This document shows, in pieces, positions 55,701 through 64,000 of a stretch of 64,000 nucleotides of DNA. The position numbers and the translations under genes are program-made. A model generated the notes under the pieces. It was given only the letters and a program-made list of their open reading frames with translations, ran no database searches and was not told the DNA's origin. Source of the stretch: Enterococcus cecorum (lineage in GTDB: Bacteria > Bacillota > Bacilli > Lactobacillales > Enterococcaceae); the NCBI RefSeq assembly GCF_023221775.1, contig NZ_JAKUDS010000003.1, forward strand, positions 62,001 to 126,000, written 5' to 3'. How positions within the stretch are numbered: the stretch's first letter is position 1; each line of letters begins with the position of its first letter.

Positions 55701-55989
55701 CATCAGCGAAAACAACTGCATCATATTTTTGACCTTTAAATTTTTCAACCCAATGATAATCTTCAATATTACCATAAACACCATCTTTAGCAAAGGTCAT
55801 GACAAAATCAAATAACTCTTTATCAAACTCGACAATAGAAACTTCACAATGTAACTCGTCTATTAGATACCTTGTCATTCTCCCATTTCCTGGACCAAAT
55901 TCCAAGACATTACTGTTAGGTTTAATCTGTTTAACTATTTTTCCTAAACTTGTGTGCTCATCTAAAGAAAGCTCAAAATCGTATTTCAT
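52726..55989 (-). CDS. Methyltransferase-glycosyltransferase fusion (EpaN-like)
   Basis: A 1087-residue protein. Residues 1-230 are a SAM-dependent methyltransferase (VLEFGPGNGRMT, VVFADVLEHL). A beta-rich linker and basic coiled region follow, then the small module with GW, RKDV and GF, then a GT2 domain with ISIAVPVYNVE and FMDNDDELAP. The last 240 residues resemble a second GT2 domain but lack a clear DxD (the site reads FIDARLLP), so this half is probably inactive. The layout fits an enzyme that extends and caps or modifies a rhamnan chain before export. It starts one base after the ABC ATPase stop region, in one operon with the exporter and the EpaO-like gene. Confidence 0.85.
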   Translation of the reverse strand: MKYDFELSLDEHTSLGKIVKQIKPNSNVLEFGPGNGRMTRYLIDELHCEVSIVEFDKELFDFVMTFAKDGVYGNIEDYHWVEKFKGQKYDAVVFADVLEHLTNPEEVLKQVVPFLKEDGQVLITFPNLAHNSVLIDLFNNQLNWNQYGLLDATHHSFFTEKGFLDLFQRVGLNVAIEDYTYSQVGQNEIDSHYEDLPLDVQFAFKNRLFGEVYQYFFALQKSPVAQPILKQPENSSFVKHVNIYFETHSGITPLTYTLNNRTGENRRYDLQVAEDVQNVYVEPLRGDGIVSFKAYINNQPYRRFTQKAMWNKDGIYLFSNTESENHFVFSGKEIANKTLSIELEYLFDGEFSEIQHVILNDFKRHRLEKMRIEQQRAEYEKQVQARYESMALRYNQVVESKAWQRHRKFKQFRNQLFANRSHKKLRDELIHLNIESVEVDSELHTTIIKGWGYSKVDHEPLNYQLQYDEGCFYKVTPLYRKDVNDALKLPDKKKYGFIIEVEHFENQGNVHLYVQTINGEQIPVLIDRHNLSNASVYRRVRYLLGMMRHLGIKGTIQHIKQRKNNQDAYDRWIEENESYDINQIKQEIATFSYQPKISIAVPVYNVEEKWLRACVDSLKNQYYSNWELCIADDASTQSYIRPLLEGMMAEDERIKVVFRSENGHISEATNSALGICTGDYIGFMDNDDELAPNALYEVVKALNEDRTIEFIYTDEDKITTRGKRFDPFFKPNWNETLLLGHNYITHFVVVKNDLVLREVGGLRKEYNGSQDYDFVLRATQKAKKIHHIAKILYHWRTVETSTALDPQTKEYAYVAGRRALEDHILRMNQRGKVTMTKNYGAYKIDFDHGDKAKISIIPTNPELVDATWAKALLEKTNYSNCELLLPAKVADLKNPRLTLTSATSVKQLIEAATGEYFVFIDARLLPADYRWLEEMMNFMKQKHSGLVTGKIVNQDDFVMNIGVVVDAQAKEIQYEQAGVSNKTIGYYFRPVLPREIYTATEDCLMISKEDYQRIGGFDFALANQLQGIDLSLKVQDLGKKVIFTPYATLVEQTNINRQIEKKAKENFIDTHQSQILADYYQNPNKLG

Positions 55990-57195
55990 CTAAATCGATT
56001 CCTTCCATTCATGATCAAGGACCACAATTCCTTCACCAACATATTTCCCTGTAATAAACATGGTCACGTATTTGGTTTTATATACAAATGGTACGGTGGC
56101 ATTTTCCTCAAAGAAGGCCACATCAAAGTAATATTCACCACTTAATAAAGACATATTTGGATATTTGATGTAAAAAACATTTTTCCCTTTTTTCCATGGA
56201 ATAGCCGTTTTATCAAGCAGTGTATTTAAGCCACAGACATAATGATTTTGCACTGTACGAATGGCCACACCTAATACGGGATTTTTCGGACTTTCATCTT
56301 TAACCGTATATTCAACTTTGACATAAACGGTCGAATTTTGCTCCACAATATCTACTGGTTCAAGATTTTCATCCAAAAGTGTTGCTGAATCAACCGTTAC
56401 GATTTCAGGTGCACTATGCTCTTCTACTACACTCTTTTCACGATCGACCGTTTTTAATGATTTCCGTTTCAAGAAGTTCTCATATTCTTCAGTCACTTCC
56501 ATTGTTTCGCCTTCATTTTCAACAACACCATTTTTCAACCAATATACACGGTCACAAAAACGGCGAACCGCATTTACATCATGAGAAACAAAGAGAATTG
56601 TCTTGCCTGCATTACGAAACTCGGTAAATTTTTCCATACATTTTAATTGAAATTCTAAATCGCCCACCGCTAAGGCTTCATCGACAATTAAGATTTCAGG
56701 ATCGACATTAATCGCCACAGCAAAGGCTAGACGGACAAACATCCCACTAGAGTAGGTTTTCACTGGTTGGTATAGGTGATCGCCAATATCAGCAAAACTA
56801 ATGATGTCATCTACCATTTCATCCACTTGTTCTTTGGTAAATCCTAGTACCATCCCGTTTAGATAAATATTATCATAACCGGAATATTCAGGATTAAATC
56901 CAGAACCTAATTCAAGTAACGCAGCAATATTCCCATTTATTTGCATTTCACCACTTGTTGGTGTCAAAACACCCGTAATAATCTTTAACAAAGTTGATTT
57001 GCCAGATCCATTTTCACCGATGAAGCCAATCATTTCGCCTTTTTTGACATGAATATTCACATCATTTAAGGCGTAGAAAGTGTCATGATAAGACCGACGA
57101 CGAAAATCTAGCGCCTCTTTTAAGCGGTCAGTCGGTTTTGCATACATCGCATAGGTTTTTGTTATATGTTTTAATTCAATTGCATATTCACTCAT
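55990..57195 (-). CDS. epaM: Polysaccharide ABC exporter ATP-binding protein (Wzt/EpaM-like)
   Basis: A 401-residue ATPase that powers export of undecaprenyl-linked polysaccharide. Walker A is GENGSGKS, the signature is YSSGM, Walker B is ILIVDEALAVGD, and the switch His lies in FVSHD. Residues of about 265-400 form an extra C-terminal domain like Wzt carbohydrate-binding domains (DKTAIPWKKGKNVFYIKYPN, SGEYYFDVAFF), which in O-antigen systems recognise the chain end. AAGGAG precedes the ATG. It forms a pair with the permease upstream. Confidence 0.93.
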   Translation of the reverse strand: MSEYAIELKHITKTYAMYAKPTDRLKEALDFRRRSYHDTFYALNDVNIHVKKGEMIGFIGENGSGKSTLLKIITGVLTPTSGEMQINGNIAALLELGSGFNPEYSGYDNIYLNGMVLGFTKEQVDEMVDDIISFADIGDHLYQPVKTYSSGMFVRLAFAVAINVDPEILIVDEALAVGDLEFQLKCMEKFTEFRNAGKTILFVSHDVNAVRRFCDRVYWLKNGVVENEGETMEVTEEYENFLKRKSLKTVDREKSVVEEHSAPEIVTVDSATLLDENLEPVDIVEQNSTVYVKVEYTVKDESPKNPVLGVAIRTVQNHYVCGLNTLLDKTAIPWKKGKNVFYIKYPNMSLLSGEYYFDVAFFEENATVPFVYKTKYVTMFITGKYVGEGIVVLDHEWKESI

Positions 57196-57206
57196 AGAAA
57201 CTCTCC

Positions 57207-58013
57207 TTATAATACATCAGAAAAATGTGGTTTCAAGCGTTTAAAGACGACACTACCAATTAACAGTAACGCAAGTGTCCAAAACCAGAAATAAATGCTT
57301 AAAGCGGGATGTTGCCAGAACCAACCTTCACTAAAGAATGCATTACGGTATCCTTGAATCACATAAAATAGTGGATTTAATTTTAAAATAGTTTGAACAA
57401 CTGGTGGAAAAGCACTCACACTCCAAAGTACCGGACTTCCCCACATCAAAGTTTGCATGATGACACCAATAAATTGATTAATATCAGGGAAAAATGGTTG
57501 AATAGAGGCTGTAATCCAAGTTAAGCCAGTTAAGAACATCATCATACAAAAGCCATAATAGATGACTTGAATCGTTTGGATACTTGGAATAAAGCCATTC
57601 AAAATCGTTACTAAAAACGCAATTGCCAAGAAAAAAATGTGCATATATAAGTTGGAAATCAGCTTTGAAGTCGGCAAAATTCGAATATTAAAGACAACTT
57701 TTTTAACTAAATAACTGTATTCTCTAAAAACATTGGTTGCTGAACCCAAGACATCAGAAAAATAAAACCATGGGACAATCCCAGTTAGCAAGTAACAGAT
57801 GAACGGATATTTTCCATCTGTTAATCCTGATTTCAAACCAACATCAAAAACAAACCAATAAGTCAATACCGTCACGATTGGATTGACAAACGCCCAAAAA
57901 ATACCTAACGTAGAACTCGCATATCTTGAACGAAAATCATTATACGAAAATTGCATCAATAACTTTTTATTCGTAAAAATATCCTTAAAAATTGAAAATA
58001 AATCTTTTAACAT
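57207..58013 (-). CDS. epaL: Polysaccharide ABC exporter permease (Wzm/EpaL-like)
   Basis: A 268-residue ABC-2 type permease with six hydrophobic helices. FRSRYASSTLGIFWAFVNP near the N-terminus is the conserved cytoplasmic gate-helix region, and PLFYVIQGYRNAFF precedes the last helices. With the ATPase 11 bases downstream it should move the finished rhamnopolysaccharide across the membrane. It heads the exporter/transferase operon. The 268 bases upstream hold no gene on this strand. Confidence 0.93.
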   Translation of the reverse strand: MLKDLFSIFKDIFTNKKLLMQFSYNDFRSRYASSTLGIFWAFVNPIVTVLTYWFVFDVGLKSGLTDGKYPFICYLLTGIVPWFYFSDVLGSATNVFREYSYLVKKVVFNIRILPTSKLISNLYMHIFFLAIAFLVTILNGFIPSIQTIQVIYYGFCMMMFLTGLTWITASIQPFFPDINQFIGVIMQTLMWGSPVLWSVSAFPPVVQTILKLNPLFYVIQGYRNAFFSEGWFWQHPALSIYFWFWTLALLLIGSVVFKRLKPHFSDVL

Positions 58014-58236
58014 CTCTTTATTCCTTTCAAAGTCCTTCTATTTTCTGAAAAACCTAAGATAATCAACAGTCCTATTTTACAAAATGAGCGATACAAAGGC
58101 AAGATAATTCACAAATTTGTAACTATCTGTCATATTCAAATGCACTACAGAAGGATTAATTTGAAAAGTATTTAAATTTTCATTAAGAAAGCTGAAGAAA
58201 AAACGCAAAGAAACCGTTTTATTCTACATACGAATA

Positions 58237-58245
58237 TGCTATATT
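58237..58245 (+). promoter_or_regulatory. Extended -10 promoter of the small DUF5648 gene
   Basis: TGCTATATT, about 37 bases before the ATG at 58282, with no strong -35. Confidence 0.5.
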
Positions 58246-58281
58246 GAATGTGTAAGTAAAAATTTTTGGGAGGAGATTTTT

Positions 58282-58983
58282 ATGAAGAAGTTTGTTTATC
58301 CTATTTTCTTCACTTTACTTTTTTTATTCGGTGTACCAAAAATGGTGCAGGCAGATACGGAAATGTATCGTCTCTATAATCCAAATAGTGGCGAACATTT
58401 CTACACCAAATATGCCAATGAACGTGATACTTTAAGACGCGCTGGTTGGCAATTTGAAAATGTTGGTTGGGTTGCACCGGATAGCGGAGATGAAGTGTAT
58501 CGTCTTTACAATCCAAACAACGGTGATCATCACTATACATTAGCCCCTCTTGAACGAGACGTATTAGTTAAAGCTGGTTGGCGTTATGAAGGTGTTGGTT
58601 GGTATTCAGATAAGAATAAAACCATTCCTTTATACCGAGTGTATAATAAAAATAATTTAGGTGCGGGCAGTCATCACTACACAACTTCAGCCGCTGAAAA
58701 GAACAATCTATTAAAACATGGTTGGAAAGATGAAAACATTGGTTGGTACGCGCTGAAACCAGGATATGAATTATCTTTACCTCCAATCGTTGTTCCGACA
58801 CCGACACCAAAACCTGATCCAACACCTCAAGTTTCAACAGGACAAGGTTTAATCAAAGGATCGCAAAATGGTATTTACCATGTACCGGGTTCGAAATATT
58901 ATAATCGTACGAAAAATGTCGTTCAGTGGTTTAATACTGTAGAAGAAGCCATTGCTGCAGGTTATCGTGCACCTAGAGGATAA
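58282..58983 (+). CDS. Small secreted DUF5648-repeat protein with sunset-type domain
   Basis: A 233-residue exported protein: signal peptide ending near VQA, a DUF5648-type triplet (SGEHFYT, NGDHHYT, GSHHYT), a proline-rich linker ([11 protein letters not shown]), and a C-terminal piece of about 45 residues with [17 protein letters not shown], then [18 protein letters not shown]. That tail resembles the short sunset domain found at the ends of nucleases and other surface proteins; here there is no nuclease. GGGAGGAG precedes the ATG. It interrupts the Epa-like locus on the opposite strand. Confidence 0.85.
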   Translation: MKKFVYPIFFTLLFLFGVPKMVQADTEMYRLYNPNSGEHFYTKYANERDTLRRAGWQFENVGWVAPDSGDEVYRLYNPNNGDHHYTLAPLERDVLVKAGWRYEGVGWYSDKNKTIPLYRVYNKNNLGAGSHHYTTSAAEKNNLLKHGWKDENIGWYALKPGYELSLPPIVVPTPTPKPDPTPQVSTGQGLIKGSQNGIYHVPGSKYYNRTKNVVQWFNTVEEAIAAGYRAPRG

Positions 58984-59032
58984 AAAAGCAAGGCCTGATA
59001 AGGTGACTTTTCACTATATCAGGTCTTGCTTT
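58984..59032. terminator. Bidirectional terminator between the small DUF5648 gene and the LtaS-like gene
   Basis: AAAAGCAAGGCCTGATA pairs with TATCAGGTCTTGCTTTT; A and T runs flank both sides. Confidence 0.85.
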
Positions 59033-60897
59033 TATTTTTGTGTCGTTGAACTTAATACTTCATTCTTCTTCAACAACTTATTATCATAATAAGAGGAACG
59101 TTTCGACATTTCATTATCAAAATACTCATAGCCTAATTTTTCGGCTAAAGTTTTTTTGTCCGAATATAAATTAACGCCTAATCCCAATTGATCTCCTTCG
59201 ATTTGCGCCCCTAAAGCAGCCAAAGTCGTTGGATATAAATCAAATGAAGTAAATTGACGATTTTTCGTTCGGTCGCTAGTAATCGGACTATTAATAATCA
59301 TATCAAAAATCGTTCTTTGATAGCTGTCTGGTACATCATTGAAGAAATCTTGATCCATGCTCAGATGATCTCCAGAAAGAATAATTGTCGTATCTTCATA
59401 AAATGGTTGTTCCTGAATCCATTGAATAAATTCCGATAACATTTGATCAGAAAAATGAATGACATTGGCATATTGATCTTTAAATAATCTTGGTGCATTC
59501 GGAGATAAATAACCATCTTCAAAATGCGTATCTGCCGTCAACATGGTAAAGTTAAATGGTTTGCCTTGGTTTGCCGTTTCCGTTAGCATCTTTTTAGCTA
59601 TATCTAATAATTTTTCATCTTCATAACCCCACCAAACATGATAACCCTCTGGAATCCATTTTTGCGTTAAGGCAGTGTTATAGTCTAAGATACGATAATT
59701 TCCGTGCTCGGTAAAATATTTATCTCTACCCGAAAAAGCCGCATTAGAGCCCAATAGCAGAGTATTGGTATACCCATTGTCCTCCAAAATTTCACCTAAA
59801 GAATAAGCCCCTGGCAAGAAATTCGAAGTGTTAGCCCCGAATGAATTCGCCTCATTGCCTAAATCAGTTTGCGATTGATTGTCGGCATTTAACGCGACTT
59901 TCACTGGTAAACCAGACGTTTGTGCAACCATCCCACCAACAGTAAATGAAGTCGTTTTAATCGGTAACGCACCGCCAATCTGATTGGTGTTCGAAAAATT
60001 CATTGCTTGGTTATTTTCAATCATCTTGGTAAAATTCGGCAATAGATTTTCACTCATCGCCCCACCGACGTCTTTGGATAGATAGGTTGTTTCCATCGAT
60101 TCTAAATAAATGTATATTAAGTTGCGTTTCTTTTCAGGAAAAGTAACCTTAACTTTTTTAGGATTTACATATTCTTCATCGTAAATTTTAGTCTTTTCAA
60201 AGAAGTAAGCTTTCACCTCGGCATAGCCAAATTGATTGACACTTAGCATAAAGCCAAATATCAAAACGACCGCCGATAATATAGTCATGACCACTTTAGG
60301 AAATGGTAAAACCTTTAATATTCCGCGACGATTAGCCCTTTTCAAACAAGCAGCAATAATATAAAAGATAAAGAAAGTAAGCAAGCCAATCGCTAAACTT
60401 CCAAGCAAGGGTTGCTGAATAAATGAATTGATTTGCGAATCATCGGTACCTTCAAGCGGTTGGACCAAAGTATATACAATCTGATCAATGGAAACCCCTT
60501 TAAAATGATTCATTGCCCAATTCGAGCTAAAAATCAGCAGCAAAGCCACCTGATAACATACAAATAGCCAAAAAGTAACTATCTTTTCGAATACTGTTGC
60601 TGGGTATAACTCCTCTTCATAGTACTCAGTCTCGCGATGTAGAAAATAAAGGATGAAATAAACGCATCCTGTGACAATGATATAAATAAAGTAGATTAGT
60701 TCCGTTTTCTCAACTGGAAATATTGTAAATAAATCCATCCAGGTAAATTTCTTGCTTACCAATCCACATAAATAAGTTGCCCAAATGGTACTTGCGAAAC
60801 CCCAAAAGAGCGAAAATAGAAATGTCTTTATACGATTTTCTTCAAATAAATTTTGAAAAAATAAAATTACTACCAATATTAAGGGAAATATTAGCAT
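59032..60897 (-). CDS. LTA-synthase-like membrane sulfatase/phosphoglycerol transferase
   Basis: A 621-residue membrane enzyme. About six hydrophobic helices (to residue 235) precede an extracellular sulfatase-fold domain. IYIYLESMETTY holds the metal-binding Glu, a Thr nucleophile is likely at KTTSFTVGGM, and LTADTHFEDG and ILSGDHLSMD hold further metal ligands. The family transfers glycerol phosphate from phosphatidylglycerol to a polymer; in this locus it may decorate the Epa-type polysaccharide rather than make lipoteichoic acid, which is inference from position. GAGGTGATTGA precedes the ATG. It lies between rmlD and the exporter genes on the same strand, with terminators on both sides. 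Confidence 0.85.
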   Translation of the reverse strand: MLIFPLILVVILFFQNLFEENRIKTFLFSLFWGFASTIWATYLCGLVSKKFTWMDLFTIFPVEKTELIYFIYIIVTGCVYFILYFLHRETEYYEEELYPATVFEKIVTFWLFVCYQVALLLIFSSNWAMNHFKGVSIDQIVYTLVQPLEGTDDSQINSFIQQPLLGSLAIGLLTFFIFYIIAACLKRANRRGILKVLPFPKVVMTILSAVVLIFGFMLSVNQFGYAEVKAYFFEKTKIYDEEYVNPKKVKVTFPEKKRNLIYIYLESMETTYLSKDVGGAMSENLLPNFTKMIENNQAMNFSNTNQIGGALPIKTTSFTVGGMVAQTSGLPVKVALNADNQSQTDLGNEANSFGANTSNFLPGAYSLGEILEDNGYTNTLLLGSNAAFSGRDKYFTEHGNYRILDYNTALTQKWIPEGYHVWWGYEDEKLLDIAKKMLTETANQGKPFNFTMLTADTHFEDGYLSPNAPRLFKDQYANVIHFSDQMLSEFIQWIQEQPFYEDTTIILSGDHLSMDQDFFNDVPDSYQRTIFDMIINSPITSDRTKNRQFTSFDLYPTTLAALGAQIEGDQLGLGVNLYSDKKTLAEKLGYEYFDNEMSKRSSYYDNKLLKKNEVLSSTTQK

Positions 60898-60982
60898 TCA
60901 ATCACCTCAAAAATTTCTATGATACATTCTATCATATTCTTTGAGACTTCTCCATGAAATCCACTTTATGAAATCAAAATGT

Positions 60983-61012
60983 AAAAAAAGCCCGCAGAAC
61001 CCTCTACGGACT
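60983..61012 (-). terminator. Terminator of rmlD
   Basis: Minus strand: AGTCCGTAGA and the matching TTCTGCGGGCT pair imperfectly, followed by seven T. Confidence 0.75.
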
Positions 61013-61035
61013 TACTCAAATATTTTCTTAATGAT

Positions 61036-61884
61036 TTAATCAGCTTGGTCTACAGCTTGAAGCATCCCTTGTAAAGCTTCTTGCCAAGTCGGAATCTTAA
61101 ATCCTAGTGCTTTTGCTTTTGATAAATCCATCACTGAATATTGCGGACGAGTTGCTTTTTGTGGAAATTGCTCAGAAGTAACTGGTGAAACTTTAACATC
61201 TGTATCTTTTAAGATTTCCTTAGCAAATTCATACCATGAACAAGCGTTGTCATTTGATAAATGATAGATACCAAATGGTGCTTTATGTTCAATGACAAAG
61301 CACATAAATTCTGCTAAAGTACGTGTCCAAGTTGGGCGGCCAAATTGGTCATTAACGATTGTAAGTTCATCACGTGTTTCAGCTAATTTTTGCATCGTAA
61401 AAACAAAGTTATGTCCATATTTACCAAATACCCATGAAGTACGGATAATATAATAGTCATCCATAATTTCTTGAACGGCTTTTTCCCCTAAAGCTTTTGT
61501 ACGTCCATATTCGTTTAATGGATTGATTGGGGCATCAACTGCATATTCTCCATCTTTTAATTTTCCATCAAATACATAGTCTGTACTGATGTATACTAAA
61601 GTCGCTCCTACTTCTTTAGCAGCTAGTGCAACATTACGTGTACCATCCACATTGATTTTTTCATCTAATTCTTTTCCTTCGTCTTCTGCCTTATCCACTG
61701 CAGTATAGGCTGCGCAATGGTAGATGACAGTTGGTTTTAAATTAGTGATATAATCCATTGTCGCTTGCGCATCAGTAATGTCCATTTCTTTGGCATCAGT
61801 AGAGACATATTCAATGCCTTTTTCATCTAGTAAATGGCGTAATTCTGTTCCTAATTGGCCATTACCACCCGTTAATAAAATCAT
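61036..61884 (-). CDS. rmlD: dTDP-4-dehydrorhamnose reductase
   Basis: A 282-residue NAD(P)H-dependent short-chain reductase, last step of dTDP-L-rhamnose synthesis. The Rossmann motif is TGGNGQLG, the catalytic Tyr-Lys is in NEYGRTKALGE, and YISTDYVFDG is typical. AAAGGAG precedes the ATG. It is the last rml gene; a hairpin separates it from rmlB. Confidence 0.96.
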   Translation of the reverse strand: MILLTGGNGQLGTELRHLLDEKGIEYVSTDAKEMDITDAQATMDYITNLKPTVIYHCAAYTAVDKAEDEGKELDEKINVDGTRNVALAAKEVGATLVYISTDYVFDGKLKDGEYAVDAPINPLNEYGRTKALGEKAVQEIMDDYYIIRTSWVFGKYGHNFVFTMQKLAETRDELTIVNDQFGRPTWTRTLAEFMCFVIEHKAPFGIYHLSNDNACSWYEFAKEILKDTDVKVSPVTSEQFPQKATRPQYSVMDLSKAKALGFKIPTWQEALQGMLQAVDQAD

Positions 61885-61935
61885 GTTTTTCTCTCCTTTA
61901 AAAATCTTTTAAATGACTTTTAGATTCAAATCGTT

Positions 61936-61972
61936 GAAAAAGGCTGCTCAGAATAATTCGAGCGAGCCTTTT
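61936..61972 (-). terminator. Hairpin between rmlB and rmlD
   Basis: Minus strand: AAGGCTCGCTCG pairs imperfectly with CTGAGCAGCCTT, followed by TTT; probably a partial terminator inside the rml operon. Confidence 0.6.
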
Positions 61973-61998
61973 AAAAGTTTTTCAATTAATCAGCTGTA

Positions 61999-63610
<1,612 letters not shown>

Positions 63611-63622
63611 TACTAAATCCCC

Positions 63623-64000
63623 CTAGTTTTGTGCTGCTAATCGTAATAAATATTGCCCATATTGATTTTTCTTCAATGGTTGAGCCAATTCAACTAATTG
63701 TTCTTTATTAATATAGCCCATACGATAAGCAATCTCTTCTAAACAAGCCACTTTTAAGTTTTGACGTTTTTCAATCGTTTCAATAAAAGTAGAAGCTTCA
63801 AGTAAAGATTCATGGGTACCAGTATCTAACCAAGCAAAGCCACGACCCATCACTTCAACTGATAATTTACCACGTTCTAGATACACTTTATTCACATCGG
63901 TAATTTCTAATTCACCGCGAGCAGATGGTTTGATATTTTTAGCAATTTCAACCACATCATTATCATAGAAATAAAGACCAGTTACTGCATAGTTTGATTT
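63623..64000 (-). CDS. rmlA: Glucose-1-phosphate thymidylyltransferase (C-terminal part)
   Basis: The gene runs off the right edge; about 125 C-terminal codons are inside. [21 protein letters not shown], the GELEITDVN motif, [12 protein letters not shown] and the [10 protein letters not shown] segment are the usual RmlA landmarks, including the catalytic-core Asp positions. It makes dTDP-glucose, the first step of the rhamnose pathway, and is the first gene of the rmlACBD order seen here. Confidence 0.96.
   Translation of the reverse strand, partial: KSNYAVTGLYFYDNDVVEIAKNIKPSARGELEITDVNKVYLERGKLSVEVMGRGFAWLDTGTHESLLEASTFIETIEKRQNLKVACLEEIAYRMGYINKEQLVELAQPLKKNQYGQYLLRLAAQN

Noticed and set aside
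36203-58983. The DUF5648-type repeats as a CRISPR-like or DNA-level tandem repeat
   Set aside because: The repeats are coding, in frame, separated by variable protein sequence and diverged at the DNA level; no CRISPR array was seen in the window.

Overview
The window is low-GC chromosomal DNA of a Lactobacillales bacterium, most likely an Enterococcaceae member. The basis is conserved gene order (trmH-type methylase/acyP/yidC; glyQS/recO/era/dgkA/ybeY/pgpH/phoH; yqeY/rpsU; rpsB/tsf/pyrH/frr) and an Epa-like rhamnopolysaccharide locus. Species cannot be fixed from the sequence alone; an Enterococcus of the cecorum/columbae kind is only a guess.

Layout. 1-10.8 kb: housekeeping genes: a DinG-family nuclease with an eroded helicase, a cold-shock protein, tRNA-Arg(CCT), a DEAD-box helicase, DacA, a lipoprotein, an HD protein, an RNA methylase, acylphosphatase, YidC, an AEC permease and a metal-dependent hydrolase. 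10.8-22.1 kb: a minus-strand block with glyQS behind a glycine T-box and an unexplained hairpin-rich insert, a broken hisZ, recO-era-dgkA-ybeY-pgpH-phoH, and yqeY-rpsU. 22.2-29.0 kb: three large secreted wall proteins. 29.1-32.5 kb: the rpsB-tsf-pyrH-frr cluster, each gene with its own terminator. 32.7-37.4 kb: four secreted proteins (two GH25 muramidases, one CAP protein, one unknown). 37.5-45.4 kb: two very large surface proteins in opposite orientation around a tyrosine recombinase. 45.6-47.9 kb: a wall amidase. 48-64 kb: an Epa-like locus with glycosyltransferases, a two-component ABC exporter, an LtaS-like enzyme and rmlABCD for dTDP-L-rhamnose.

The most striking system is at 37,554-45,349. 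Two surface-protein genes face each other with near-identical 154-bp inverted 5' ends and about 460-bp inverted 3' ends, and a complete tyrosine recombinase lies between them. Only the minus-strand copy has a promoter (TTGACA-17-TAAAAT), a ribosome binding site and an intact KxYKxGKxW-like leader. The plus-strand copy starts inside the repeat with no ribosome binding site and an upstream in-frame stop. A palindrome (GTAGACA-N13-TGTCTAC) sits in the leader codons of both copies. Inversion there would swap which adhesin-like protein is expressed, in frame. This looks like an ON/OFF antigenic-variation switch.

A second theme is a shared wall-targeting toolkit. Nine proteins carry a triplet of DUF5648-type repeats ([13 protein letters not shown]...GW) on different enzymatic or structural bodies. 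Two more carry GBS_Bsp-like repeats. A third module (GW...R-DV...GF) is shared by the wall amidase and the two large Epa glycosyltransferases, which may link the secreted hydrolases to the polysaccharide made at the right end of the window.
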